NCBI GenBank assembly: GCA_910583845.1
Contig: CAJUAB010000004.1
Location: forward strand, 116,584-180,583
Direction of reading: 5' to 3'
Length of the DNA stretch: 64,000 nucleotides
Source of the DNA: an uncultured Acetatifactor sp.
GTDB taxonomy: Bacteria > Bacillota > Clostridia > Lachnospirales > Lachnospiraceae
A program made the position numbers and the translations under genes. Positions 1 to 7,802 of the stretch are shown in pieces. Numbering within the stretch: position 1 is the first letter of the stretch; each line of letters starts with the position of its first letter. The notes under the pieces were generated by a model. That model was given only the letters and a program-made list of their open reading frames with translations, was not told the origin of the DNA and searched no databases.

Positions 1-369
1 CGGCCAGTCCGGTTCAGCCTCTTCTTCCCGATCTTCATCCGGCCAGTCCGATTCATATTCCTCTTTCAGATCATTCTCTGTCTGTACTAAATCAAGCTCT
101 TCTCCCTGTTCTTCCGCCACAAGCCCCGGACTATACATCCCCGGTTCCTCATCATCCATGTCTTCTTCCTGATCATCCGCATAGCCCCCGCCATCCGGGT
201 CAGATCCGTCATCATCCTCCGCCGGCCCATCGTCACTGCCATATTCATCCTCAAAATCCTCATACGGCTCTTCCTCGTATTCTTCTGCGTCCCATTCTTC
301 CTGAAATTCCGCTATGATCTGTTCTGTCGTTTTCTTCAGTCTGCCAAAGCGTCCTGTGAATTTTCCCAT
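1..369 (-). CDS. Acidic low-complexity protein, N-terminal part only
   Basis: Reading frame open from ATG at 367-369 to the window edge (123 codons, no stop). The start has a clear ribosome binding site, GGAGGAATAAC, just upstream. The N-terminus is basic (MGKFTGRFGRLKK) and is followed by a strongly acidic stretch rich in Asp and Glu with clusters such as EEPYEDFEDEYGSDD, ending in repeats resembling SDWPDEDREEE. No domain is recognisable. It is divergent from the SGNH protein at 598-2238, which also has an acidic repetitive cytoplasmic N-terminus, so this may be the start of a second membrane protein of that design. That is inference; the diagnostic part lies outside the window. Confidence 0.7.
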   Translation of the reverse strand, partial: MGKFTGRFGRLKKTTEQIIAEFQEEWDAEEYEEEPYEDFEDEYGSDDGPAEDDDGSDPDGGGYADDQEEDMDDEEPGMYSPGLVAEEQGEELDLVQTENDLKEEYESDWPDEDREEEAEPDWP

Positions 370-438
370 GTTATTCCTCCCGTTCCGAAGCCCCCGACAC
401 TTCGGCCCGTTTTTCTCCATACAGCATTACTGCTATTC

Positions 439-468
439 AGTATATCATTGACTTTACTTTCGGTTCAA
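439..468 (-). promoter_or_regulatory. Sigma-A promoter for the acidic protein
   Basis: Read on the minus strand: -35 TTGAAC (463-468), 18-nt spacer, -10 TATACT (439-444). Predicted start is about 60 nt upstream of the ATG at 369. It is divergent from the promoter at 544-572. Confidence 0.6.
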
Positions 469-543
469 GAAAAAAAGAAATATTCATAAAATCTTAATTT
501 ATCCGCAAAATAAGGCATACAGTCCTTTAGTCCTATTTCTTTA

Positions 544-572
544 TGGACAACCCACGGGGAACATAGTAGAAT
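544..572 (+). promoter_or_regulatory. Sigma-A promoter for the repeat/SGNH protein
   Basis: -35 TGGACA (544-549), 17-nt spacer, -10 TAGAAT (567-572). Predicted start near 579 leaves a leader of about 19 nt that contains the ribosome binding site AAAGGAGGG. Confidence 0.55.
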
Positions 573-597
573 GGAAAAACAGAAAGGAGGGTATCCC

Positions 598-2238
598 ATG
601 CGACAGGAATCCACAAAGACAAGGCACCGTTCCGATATCCCGGATATAGAAATCATTGACCTGGACCAGGTTACCGGGGATTCACTTTCAGACGGGGACA
701 GATTCCGTGAGAAAGCCCCGGACAAAAATGAGGAAGAAATCTATGACGTGGGAGCTCCCTATGTGGAGAACGACGAACTCTATGGCAGCGCCCCTTCCTA
801 TGAGGAAGAAGACGAACTCCCCGGCAGCGGCCTTCCCAATGAGGAAGAAGGCGAACTCCCTGTCGGCGGCCCTTCCTGTGAAGGGTACGATGAACACTAC
901 AGAGACACCCCCTCCTGCGAAGAACCCGATGCGCTCTACGGTAGCACCCCCTCCTGTGAAGAACCCGATGAACTCTATGGCAGCGACCCCTCCTGTGAAG
1001 AACCCGATGAGCTCTATGGCAGCGACCCCTCCTGCGAAGAACCCGATGAACTCTATGGCAGCGACCCCTCCTGTGAAGAACCCGATGAACTCTATGGCGG
1101 CGGCCCCTCCTGTGAGCAAGACGATAGCCCCTGTGACGACATTCCATCCCGCGAGGGCCGTCACAGACGCTCCGGCAGAGTCTCTTCCTCTAAAAAACCT
1201 GACAGAAAACATAACCGTCCTCCATCTCACAGGGAAACCGCAGAGGAAGAGGAAGGAGAAGGCGCGCCTGAACGCTCCGGAGGCTTCTTCCCCCCGGTCA
1301 TTCTGCACATCCTGTTTGTCTTCATATTATTGTTATGCGTCGGCCTGATCATTTTCCGCTTCTCCAACTGGGGAACCCGCGTACCGTCCTTCTTTGACCC
1401 TGACGCGGACTTTGATGACAATGAGCTCATTGAAGTGCTTGACAACATGATCAATGTTCCCGCAGATCAGCGCCGGGATACAGACGGCATCCGCACGGTG
1501 GTGCTACTGGGAAATTCCCCCTTTTCCGATCTGCGTGACTCTGAGGACAGCGTTGTCGGCCTGGCCCGCAGCATGACAGACGCCGTCTTCTATAACTGCT
1601 CAGTTGCGGATTCCCACCTGGCTGCGGCCAGAGAGACGTTCCTCGCCAAGGAAGCTCCCATGGACGCTTTCAATCTGTACTGGTTGTCCACACTGATCAC
1701 CCTGCATAATACGGATATCTATGACAGCGCCTTCTCCGCCATGGGAGACGCCGCGCCCGCAGATGCCCGCTATGCCTACGAAACTCTGTCAACTCTGGAT
1801 TTCCAGAATGTGGACGTACTTGCGATTATGTATGACGCGTCGGATTATCTGGAGGAAAGACCTCTGTACAACCCCTTGAACACCACCGATATACAGACCT
1901 TCGCAGGCAATATGGATGCCAGCCTGGAACTGATACGCAATACTTTTCCCCATCTCCGGATCATCGTCATGTCGCCCACCTATGCCTATTATGTGGACGA
2001 AAACGGGGAATACATCAGCAGCGATATCCATAAGTCCACCGGCTTTTCCCTCTCCACCTACGCGGGCAATCTGGAACAGATCGCCTACCTCCACTCCGTG
2101 TCCTACCTGGACAATATCTATGGCACCGTCAACGAGGAGAACGCGGAGGATTACCTGGAGGACAATCTGCACCTGAACGCCGCAGGGCGCAAAAAGCTGG
2201 CGGAGCGCTTTGTCTATGCCCTGGAATACTTCGATTGA
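598..2238 (+). CDS. Membrane-anchored SGNH-hydrolase-like protein with acidic tandem repeats
   Basis: 546 aa from ATG 598, chosen over an in-frame ATG at 571 because AAAGGAGGG lies 6 nt upstream and the predicted transcript starts near 579. Residues 1-230 are acidic with 13-residue repeats of the type PSCEEPDELYGSD; one membrane segment follows at about 234-256, then a C-terminal domain that parallels the SGNH proteins at 15695 and 35368. Block I is LLGNS with Ser307; the C-terminal dyad is D522-x-x-H525. Block III, which reads YGMND or YGIND in the two relatives, is YDASD here (Ser415 where the oxyanion-hole Asn should be), and GDS is GNS. It may be a weak or inactive O-acyl esterase/transferase; family membership is clear, activity is not. 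It converges with the GT2 gene, overlapping it by 25 nt. Confidence 0.75.
   Translation: MRQESTKTRHRSDIPDIEIIDLDQVTGDSLSDGDRFREKAPDKNEEEIYDVGAPYVENDELYGSAPSYEEEDELPGSGLPNEEEGELPVGGPSCEGYDEHYRDTPSCEEPDALYGSTPSCEEPDELYGSDPSCEEPDELYGSDPSCEEPDELYGSDPSCEEPDELYGGGPSCEQDDSPCDDIPSREGRHRRSGRVSSSKKPDRKHNRPPSHRETAEEEEGEGAPERSGGFFPPVILHILFVFILLLCVGLIIFRFSNWGTRVPSFFDPDADFDDNELIEVLDNMINVPADQRRDTDGIRTVVLLGNSPFSDLRDSEDSVVGLARSMTDAVFYNCSVADSHLAAARETFLAKEAPMDAFNLYWLSTLITLHNTDIYDSAFSAMGDAAPADARYAYETLSTLDFQNVDVLAIMYDASDYLEERPLYNPLNTTDIQTFAGNMDASLELIRNTFPHLRIIVMSPTYAYYVDENGEYISSDIHKSTGFSLSTYAGNLEQIAYLHSVSYLDNIYGTVNEENAEDYLEDNLHLNAAGRKKLAERFVYALEYFD
910..1110 (+). repeat. 39-bp in-frame tandem repeat
   Basis: Five near-identical 39-bp units, judged from recurrence of the TCCTG step at 913, 952, 991, 1030, 1069 and 1108. 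They encode the 13-residue PSCEEPDELYGSD-like repeat of the SGNH protein. The high identity suggests recent slippage or recombination. Confidence 0.9.
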
Positions 2239-3224
2239 TTCTTCTTGAGCTTCATCCCCAGACGGTGCAGCCGCCGCGCCGTGCCGGGGGCTGCGGTCAG
2301 CGCCAGCAGATAAATCTTATTTTTAGCCGTCAGGTAGGGAGAACACACCGTATCCCACAGGTGCCCCCTCAGGAAACGCACAATCTCCCTGTACTGCCTG
2401 TTATCCCGCCTCATCTGCGGAATGGGAATGTGCAGCAGATAATCCAGACGCTGAAAAAGCCCGAAGCGAACAGCCACCGGCCGCATGGCGGGATATTTTT
2501 CCTCCACCAGCGCCAGCACCAGATCCGCGTTGCTTACATTGTCGGAAAATACCCTGGAAAAATCATTCTCCCGCACCTTGCGGGTATTGCTGCCCAGGCG
2601 GTAAAATACATGGTAGCCGCACACAGGGAGAGATACCACGCCTTCCGCCCGTTGCAGCAGCCGGATCATCAGATGGAAATCCTCGTTCAGCTGCTTTTCC
2701 GGAAAGCGGTCCGCCCCTAGGAGCCTCCGGGGCACCAGCTTGGTACAGAAAGAGCAATCTCCCCGGTGCATCAACAGTTCCCTCAGGAACTCATCAGCGG
2801 AAAATGTCCGTTCCCTCTCCGGGATCTCGCAAATGCCGGGAAGCTGTCCCCCCTGCTCGTCCACCTCATCTCTGCCCACCTGCACCAGCCAGTTCTCTCT
2901 TCCCGACACTGCCTGACGCAGCCGCATATACATATCCGGCTCCACATAATCATCGCTGTCCACAAAGCCCAGAAATTCCCCCCGGGCGTTCTCAATCCCC
3001 AGATTTCTTGCCGACGAGGTGCCGCCGTTTTCCTTGTGCAGCACCCGGATACGGCTATCCTCCGCCGCCAGACGATCGCACAGCTCCCCCGTACCGTCCG
3101 TGGAACCGTCATCCACCAGCAGTATTTCCAGGTCTGCATAGGTCTGCCGTCTCAGAGAAGCAACGCATCGGGGCAGGAGCTCCATAATGTTATAGACCGG
3201 CACAATTACACTGATAGTCGGCAT
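2214..3224 (-). CDS. Family 2 glycosyltransferase
   Basis: 336 aa. Start placed at MPTISVIVPVYN, with AGAAGG 7 nt upstream, rather than 11 codons earlier at 3257. It has the GT-A fold signatures of GT2: VIVPVYN at the N-terminus, the nucleotide-binding VDDGSTDGT, and the DxD-type metal motif VDSDDY. No membrane segment, so it should act in the cytoplasm on a nucleotide sugar and lipid-linked acceptor. It is the last gene of the minus-strand operon that begins at 13086 and follows two GT4-type genes. Donor and acceptor cannot be told from sequence. Confidence 0.85.
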   Translation of the reverse strand: MPTISVIVPVYNIMELLPRCVASLRRQTYADLEILLVDDGSTDGTGELCDRLAAEDSRIRVLHKENGGTSSARNLGIENARGEFLGFVDSDDYVEPDMYMRLRQAVSGRENWLVQVGRDEVDEQGGQLPGICEIPERERTFSADEFLRELLMHRGDCSFCTKLVPRRLLGADRFPEKQLNEDFHLMIRLLQRAEGVVSLPVCGYHVFYRLGSNTRKVRENDFSRVFSDNVSNADLVLALVEEKYPAMRPVAVRFGLFQRLDYLLHIPIPQMRRDNRQYREIVRFLRGHLWDTVCSPYLTAKNKIYLLALTAAPGTARRLHRLGMKLKKNQSKYSRA

Positions 3225-3281
3225 CTTTATACCTTCTCTGTTTTCTTCCGCCTCCATAGATCCTCCTGCTATATACTGCGG

Positions 3282-4445
3282 CTACAGACACCGCAGATCC
3301 CTGCTCAACGGCCCGTCCTCATACTCCGGGAATTTCTGCCCGGCGATTTCCGCCGCGATACATTCATAGAGCCTTTTCGCCGCCACCTGGGGATTCCACA
3401 GTGTCCGCACCGTCTCATAAGCGGCAAAGCCAATACGCCGGCACAATGCTCTGTCCTCCGCCAGCTTCCCGGCAATCTCCGCCGCCTGACGGGGATTTTT
3501 ATGGTCATACAGATAACCGTTTTCCCCATGCCGCACCAGATAGGGCGCCGCTCCCATTCCCTTCCCGGCAATCAGCGCGCAGCCGCTGTTCATGGCCTCA
3601 TTGACCACAGCCCCCCACCCTTCCTGCCGGTCGCTGGTAGCCAGGAAAATATGGGCCCTCTCCATATAAACCCGGGTCTCTTCGGGACTGCAATATCCCG
3701 GAAAGAAAACCTGGCCCCCCAGCCCCAGCGCCTCCGCCTGTTTTTGGGTTTTCCTGCACAGAGCCCCGTCACCGATCATATCCAGCCGGAAGTTCACTCC
3801 CCGCTCCCGCAGCTTCTCCGCCACCCGCAGCGCTGTCTCCGGATGTTTCCAGTCGATCATACGGGCCGCCCACAGCAGCCGCAGCTGCCCCTGGGAGGCC
3901 TGATCCTTCCCGGCCATCAGCTTCTCCGGTTCCTGCTGCCTGAACGCGGGAAAATATCCGTAGCGGAACCTTTTGCCGCCATAGGCCCCCACCAACCGGA
4001 AATCCCCGGCCACATAAGCCCCGGCGCAGAGCAGATACACCCGCTTTTTCCGGTATCGGGTGTGGTCATGCATTTTTTTCCGAAGCCCTCTGGGACTGAT
4101 AAATCTGTACCGCCCAGTCTTATAGAGCGGCTCGCTGTAGCGCCACACAGGCTCTCCCGCCGCCAGCCTGGCCTCTATATATTTCTCATCCTCACAACCC
4201 CCGAAGATCACTGCGTCTGCTTCCTCGATCAGCCGCTGGCAGCCCTTTTCATCCTCCCAGTAATTGCGGACAAAATCCGCCTCCTCCAGATCTTTTCCCC
4301 AGCCCATATCCACCCGTTCCTGCTCCATGGGCTCTGTCTGCACAAAAATATAACTTCCGCCCTGCTCCCGGCAAAGCCGGTTCAGTTCATTGCTCACGGG
4401 CATCTGATGATGATTGATATAATTGGATACAAAGACAAGACGCAT
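3282..4445 (-). CDS. GT4-type glycosyltransferase
   Basis: 387 aa from MRLVFVSNY (ATG 4445), preceded by GGGGAGAGGGGAG; the longer frame to 4547 has no comparable site. GT-B fold: the C-terminal half contains RLLWAARMIDWKHPE, the strand LDMIGDG, and the retaining-GT E-x7-E motif within QEGWGAVVNEAMNSG, where the nucleotide sugar is bound. Soluble and cytoplasmic. It lies 31 nt downstream of another GT4-type gene and upstream of a GT2, so the three probably add consecutive sugars to a lipid-linked repeat unit. Sugar specificity unknown. Confidence 0.8.
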   Translation of the reverse strand: MRLVFVSNYINHHQMPVSNELNRLCREQGGSYIFVQTEPMEQERVDMGWGKDLEEADFVRNYWEDEKGCQRLIEEADAVIFGGCEDEKYIEARLAAGEPVWRYSEPLYKTGRYRFISPRGLRKKMHDHTRYRKKRVYLLCAGAYVAGDFRLVGAYGGKRFRYGYFPAFRQQEPEKLMAGKDQASQGQLRLLWAARMIDWKHPETALRVAEKLRERGVNFRLDMIGDGALCRKTQKQAEALGLGGQVFFPGYCSPEETRVYMERAHIFLATSDRQEGWGAVVNEAMNSGCALIAGKGMGAAPYLVRHGENGYLYDHKNPRQAAEIAGKLAEDRALCRRIGFAAYETVRTLWNPQVAAKRLYECIAAEIAGQKFPEYEDGPLSRDLRCL

Positions 4446-4476
4446 ACCGACTCCCCTCTCCCCATATAAAACGCCC

Positions 4477-5766
4477 TCAGGCCAGTTCCCGGTATATGTC
4501 CAGAAGCTGGCGCAGATTCTCCTCCGCGTTGTGGGTCCTCCGGGCATGTTCCCTGGCTTTTCGGGTCCGCTCCGTCACCTGCTCCTGTAGGGAGAAAACC
4601 TCCAGAATCTGCTCCCCCAGGTCCCGGCTGATCCTCTGCATCTCCCCTTCCTCCTCCCCAGAAAAGCCCCGGAAAAGCCAGCCCTCCCCTGGGCTGATCA
4701 TGCTGCCAACGCCCCCCGTCAGAGCCGCCACCACGGGAACTCCCAGGAGCATAGCCTCCCCCAGAGAATTGGGGGAATTTTCGATGGATGAGACACAGAC
4801 ATAGGCATTGCAGCGCAGATATTGCTCCTTCATCTGCCCTGCGTCCTGACTGCCCAGAAACGTCACGGACTCTTCCAGGCCATACTCTTTGATCTGCGCT
4901 TCCAATAGCCTGCCGTAGCCTGAGATCTTTACCGGAGCCAGAGGTCCTGTGCGCAGCAGACAGTTTCCGGCCACATACAGATGTACGTCCGGATACCGGC
5001 GTCTGATCACCGGCATGGCGTCCAGCATATAGTGAAGGCCCTTGATGGGATAGTCTCCCTGGCTCATAAAGATACTGTGTCCGAGACAGTTCTCATACTG
5101 CCATTGCCCTTCGTAAAAGCAGGGACGCAGGGTTTCCCGCAATAAGTGGTAGTTTACCCCGGGATTCCATGTGGCAGTCCAATACCGGTCCCAGTCCGTC
5201 CTTCCCGCCACATGGCCCGTGAGACGCACCGCCTCCTGCTCCCACTTCCCCCGGCGGCGGAATTTTTCCTGCTGCCGACGCAGATTATCCCGCTTCACCC
5301 AGTCCCGGAAGGTGGTTCTGTCCCGCGGCCCGGGGGGGATATTGGCCATGTATGCCTCCGCGTACACAGTACACAGCCCCTGAATGCTCACAAGACTGCT
5401 CCGGGGTCTTCCATAGGCCCGCAGCGCCGCCAGGGTATGGGGATACTCCGTCCCAAAGCAGTGAAGAAGATCCGGTTGAAAATCCCGCAAGATCTCCTCC
5501 ATGTCCCTCTCCATCCCGGCGTCATACACTTCCGGCTTCGCTGTGTTCTCCCGAAACCCGTAGTATCGCACCCGGCCCGCGCTGCCCTTAAGCAGTTCCT
5601 CCCCGGGGGCAACGGGAAAGGCCACGCCCAGCTCCACGGAAAGCGCCTCCGCCTTGTCCAGCGCCTCCATTACCCCGGTAAGCCATCCCTCCTTGTTGCT
5701 GCATTCCCGCCCCAATGCCCGGGCGATCACCGGCAGCATGATGTTGCATACCCACAATACTCTCAT
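4477..5766 (-). CDS. GT4-type glycosyltransferase
   Basis: 429 aa from MRVLWVCNI (ATG 5766), preceded by AAAGAGGAAACT. Two-domain GT-B protein: N-terminal MRVLWVCNIMLPVIARALG, C-terminal DVHLYVAG and the E-x7-E motif in SSIENSPNSLGEAMLLGVPVVA. Probable retaining transferase working at the inner face of the membrane. It follows the DUF6077-type C-terminal fragment by 34 nt and shares the operon with the GT genes on either side. Confidence 0.8.
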   Translation of the reverse strand: MRVLWVCNIMLPVIARALGRECSNKEGWLTGVMEALDKAEALSVELGVAFPVAPGEELLKGSAGRVRYYGFRENTAKPEVYDAGMERDMEEILRDFQPDLLHCFGTEYPHTLAALRAYGRPRSSLVSIQGLCTVYAEAYMANIPPGPRDRTTFRDWVKRDNLRRQQEKFRRRGKWEQEAVRLTGHVAGRTDWDRYWTATWNPGVNYHLLRETLRPCFYEGQWQYENCLGHSIFMSQGDYPIKGLHYMLDAMPVIRRRYPDVHLYVAGNCLLRTGPLAPVKISGYGRLLEAQIKEYGLEESVTFLGSQDAGQMKEQYLRCNAYVCVSSIENSPNSLGEAMLLGVPVVAALTGGVGSMISPGEGWLFRGFSGEEEGEMQRISRDLGEQILEVFSLQEQVTERTRKAREHARRTHNAEENLRQLLDIYRELA

Positions 5767-5800
5767 AGTTTCCTCTTTCCGGATACTGGGGCCCATCCGC

Positions 5801-6562
5801 CTACAGTCCGATATACACGCCGGGGTCCTGATAGATCACATACCCGTCAATCCGGTCCACCAGCACAAAACCGTAGTCCTCCACATTGCCAACCACTTTC
5901 TTTCCCTCCGGCACAATGACAAAATGACTGGAATAGGTCTTTGCCAGCGGCAATATCACATTCATATCCAGCACCTCCGCCTCCATGGCATCGTACAGCG
6001 GATTGTCCGCCTGCCAGCGGCTCACCAGCATCTCCCGGCCATAAGGCATACATACAAGCGGCGTATACTGGCGCACAAGGGACAGCATCTCCTTGGGAAA
6101 TACCGCCATGACCTCCCGCCCTTCCACCTGGATCGCGTCACAGATGTCCACCACCGCCTGCGGCATGTGGTAGAGGTTTTCCGCTTTGTGAAAATGAGGA
6201 CTGGCATAGATACAGCTGCCGCTGACTGTCACCAGCACGGCGCAGAGCGCCGCAAACCAGTATTTTCTCCTGCTTTTTATCCGGTCATAGACACACACCG
6301 TCCCATAGGCCACCACGACGGTCACCGGCAGCAGCCAGAGGAGCCGGTAATAGATCTCGTCCCCCACCGCCGCGTACACCAGACGGGCAAACAGCGGATT
6401 GAAATACAGAGCCAGAACCGCCAGGGGGGCATAGAGAAGCAGGACCCGCTTGCGCCGGTCCTTTTCGGTGATCCACAGATATACCAGCGTCAGAAGGTAC
6501 CAGCCCATGATCAGTCCCGTTCCCATAAAGTTTTGAAAAGATGTGGTAATCATACTCCACAT
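5801..6562 (-). CDS. DUF6077-like membrane protein, C-terminal half (split gene)
   Basis: 253 aa starting MWSMITTSF at ATG 6562 with AAGGGGGGCAGGG upstream. Several membrane segments (GLIMGWYLLTLVYLWI; LLYAPLAVLALYF; WLLPVTVVVAYGTVCVYD), then a soluble tail of about 140 residues. The order and the signature YYRLLWLLPVTVVVAYG look like the C-terminal half of DUF6077-type membrane proteins, whose N-terminal half is the gene just upstream (6729-7802). The pair therefore looks like one gene broken by about 165 bp. The usable start and ribosome site mean the fragment could still be translated. Function of the family is unknown; GT-C-like glycan transfer is a guess from context. Confidence 0.6.
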   Translation of the reverse strand: MWSMITTSFQNFMGTGLIMGWYLLTLVYLWITEKDRRKRVLLLYAPLAVLALYFNPLFARLVYAAVGDEIYYRLLWLLPVTVVVAYGTVCVYDRIKSRRKYWFAALCAVLVTVSGSCIYASPHFHKAENLYHMPQAVVDICDAIQVEGREVMAVFPKEMLSLVRQYTPLVCMPYGREMLVSRWQADNPLYDAMEAEVLDMNVILPLAKTYSSHFVIVPEGKKVVGNVEDYGFVLVDRIDGYVIYQDPGVYIGL

Positions 6563-6627
6563 GGTTCCCTGCCCCCCTTATCCTGCGTTGTGTACTCCTT
6601 GCCCGGACATTACACGTTCAGGCCATC

Positions 6628-6657
6628 GCAAAGCATTCTCCGCGAATAACAGAATCG
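6628..6657. repeat. 30-bp dispersed repeat, copy in the split DUF6077-like gene
   Basis: Related 30-bp sequences occur at 10524-10553 and 13278-13307, all non-coding and all within the same operon region. Shared core is roughly GCRAARC followed by a CGAGTGACAGAAT-like block. Confidence 0.5.
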
Positions 6658-6728
6658 AACACTTGCGTCATGAGCAGTCCCGCATTTGGTCCGGACATCC
6701 ATCCGATCATTCTCTGCCCTGCATAAGG

Positions 6729-7802
6729 TCAGGATATGACAAAATAGAGTGCCGCGTATATCAGTGCCGGAATACAGCACAGTGCCGTCTTCACCGCCAG
6801 CCCCGGTCTGCGGTACGCCGCCGCGCCGCACAGTCCCGTCACCCCCAGCAGCAGACACATAAGCATCGTCCCCAGTGTGGTACACAGGCATGCCGCCGTC
6901 ACAGCAGCGCCCAGCAGCACCCAGAGCACCCACAGATCCTTCTTCTTCTCCGCCTGAGCCAGAATCAGAAAAAAAAGCAAAAGCACCATTGGGATCACGA
7001 TGCATCCCAGAGCGGATTTGCCCTGGCGGCTGCGGGCCAGCATGAAATTCTCCGCCGTATAGATGGAATAGTTTCCGAATATCACCAGGATCGCCGTAAA
7101 GCACAGAAACAGGGGCAGCCGCTCCTTCCTTTTTGCAAAAAGCTGCCTGCCGATCTGGTAAAAGATCAGGTAGGTTGTGGGAATCAGCGCCAGTGGCACC
7201 GCCACATGGGCCACGCTGACGGTGGGAAGACCGGATATCCTGGCCAGAAACGCGATCCACACCGGAAAAGGTGCCAGGCCGTGGCGCATGTCAAACCCCG
7301 TGGCCCCCATGGAATAGGGCATCAGTTCATACAGGGTATTGCTGCTCTCCGTCAGCGTGGAGATCGCCACATAGTACGCGTCATCGCCGTCCTGATAGGT
7401 CATTCCCACCGCCAGCACCAGCTGGAGAGCCGCCAGAATCAGAAAAATGCCCCAATATACTTTGTGCTGTACGCTCCCGCCGCTCTCTCCGCTGACCAGG
7501 GACAGACGCCACGCCCTCTTTCTCACAAGCCGGAGCAGAAGAAAAGCGCCTGCTGCCGCAAAAGCCAGGGAGAGCCCCGCAAAGAGGCCTACCACTGCCT
7601 TAAATCCCTGGGGTACGCGCAGAAAGACCAACGGCACCGTCACCAGCTGAAACAGCGCCCAGGAAAGAATATACCCGCTGGTCCACATAAAGGCCAGAGA
7701 CGGCTTGCGGCGTTCCATAAAAAATGCCGGGACTGCCCCTGTCAGCAGCGGGATTCCCACCAGCCATATACACAGTATGAAACAGCCTGCTATAATTGCC
7801 AT
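6729..7802 (-). CDS. DUF6077-like membrane protein, N-terminal half (split gene)
   Basis: 357 aa from MAIIAGCFILC (ATG 7802), with GGGGAGGAAGGGAG upstream; the longer frame to 7868 has no membrane-like N-terminus. About nine membrane segments. Family-type features: an opening IPLLTGAVPAF region, GDDAYYVAISTLTESSNTLY in the first extracytoplasmic loop, and YTAENFMLARSRQGKS. The DDAYY region resembles the acidic loop motifs GT-C enzymes use to bind lipid-phosphate sugars; that is inference. It ends abruptly at YFVIS and continues, after about 165 bp, in the frame at 5801-6562. It overlaps the upstream membrane gene by 13 nt. Confidence 0.65.
   Translation of the reverse strand: MAIIAGCFILCIWLVGIPLLTGAVPAFFMERRKPSLAFMWTSGYILSWALFQLVTVPLVFLRVPQGFKAVVGLFAGLSLAFAAAGAFLLLRLVRKRAWRLSLVSGESGGSVQHKVYWGIFLILAALQLVLAVGMTYQDGDDAYYVAISTLTESSNTLYELMPYSMGATGFDMRHGLAPFPVWIAFLARISGLPTVSVAHVAVPLALIPTTYLIFYQIGRQLFAKRKERLPLFLCFTAILVIFGNYSIYTAENFMLARSRQGKSALGCIVIPMVLLLFFLILAQAEKKKDLWVLWVLLGAAVTAACLCTTLGTMLMCLLLGVTGLCGAAAYRRPGLAVKTALCCIPALIYAALYFVIS

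Noticed and set aside
910..1110. CRISPR-like regularly spaced repeats
   Set aside because: The 39-bp units are contiguous with no unique spacers, keep the reading frame and encode a peptide repeat. No cas genes are present. The 48-bp (17664) and 103-bp (15433) arrays are also spacer-free.
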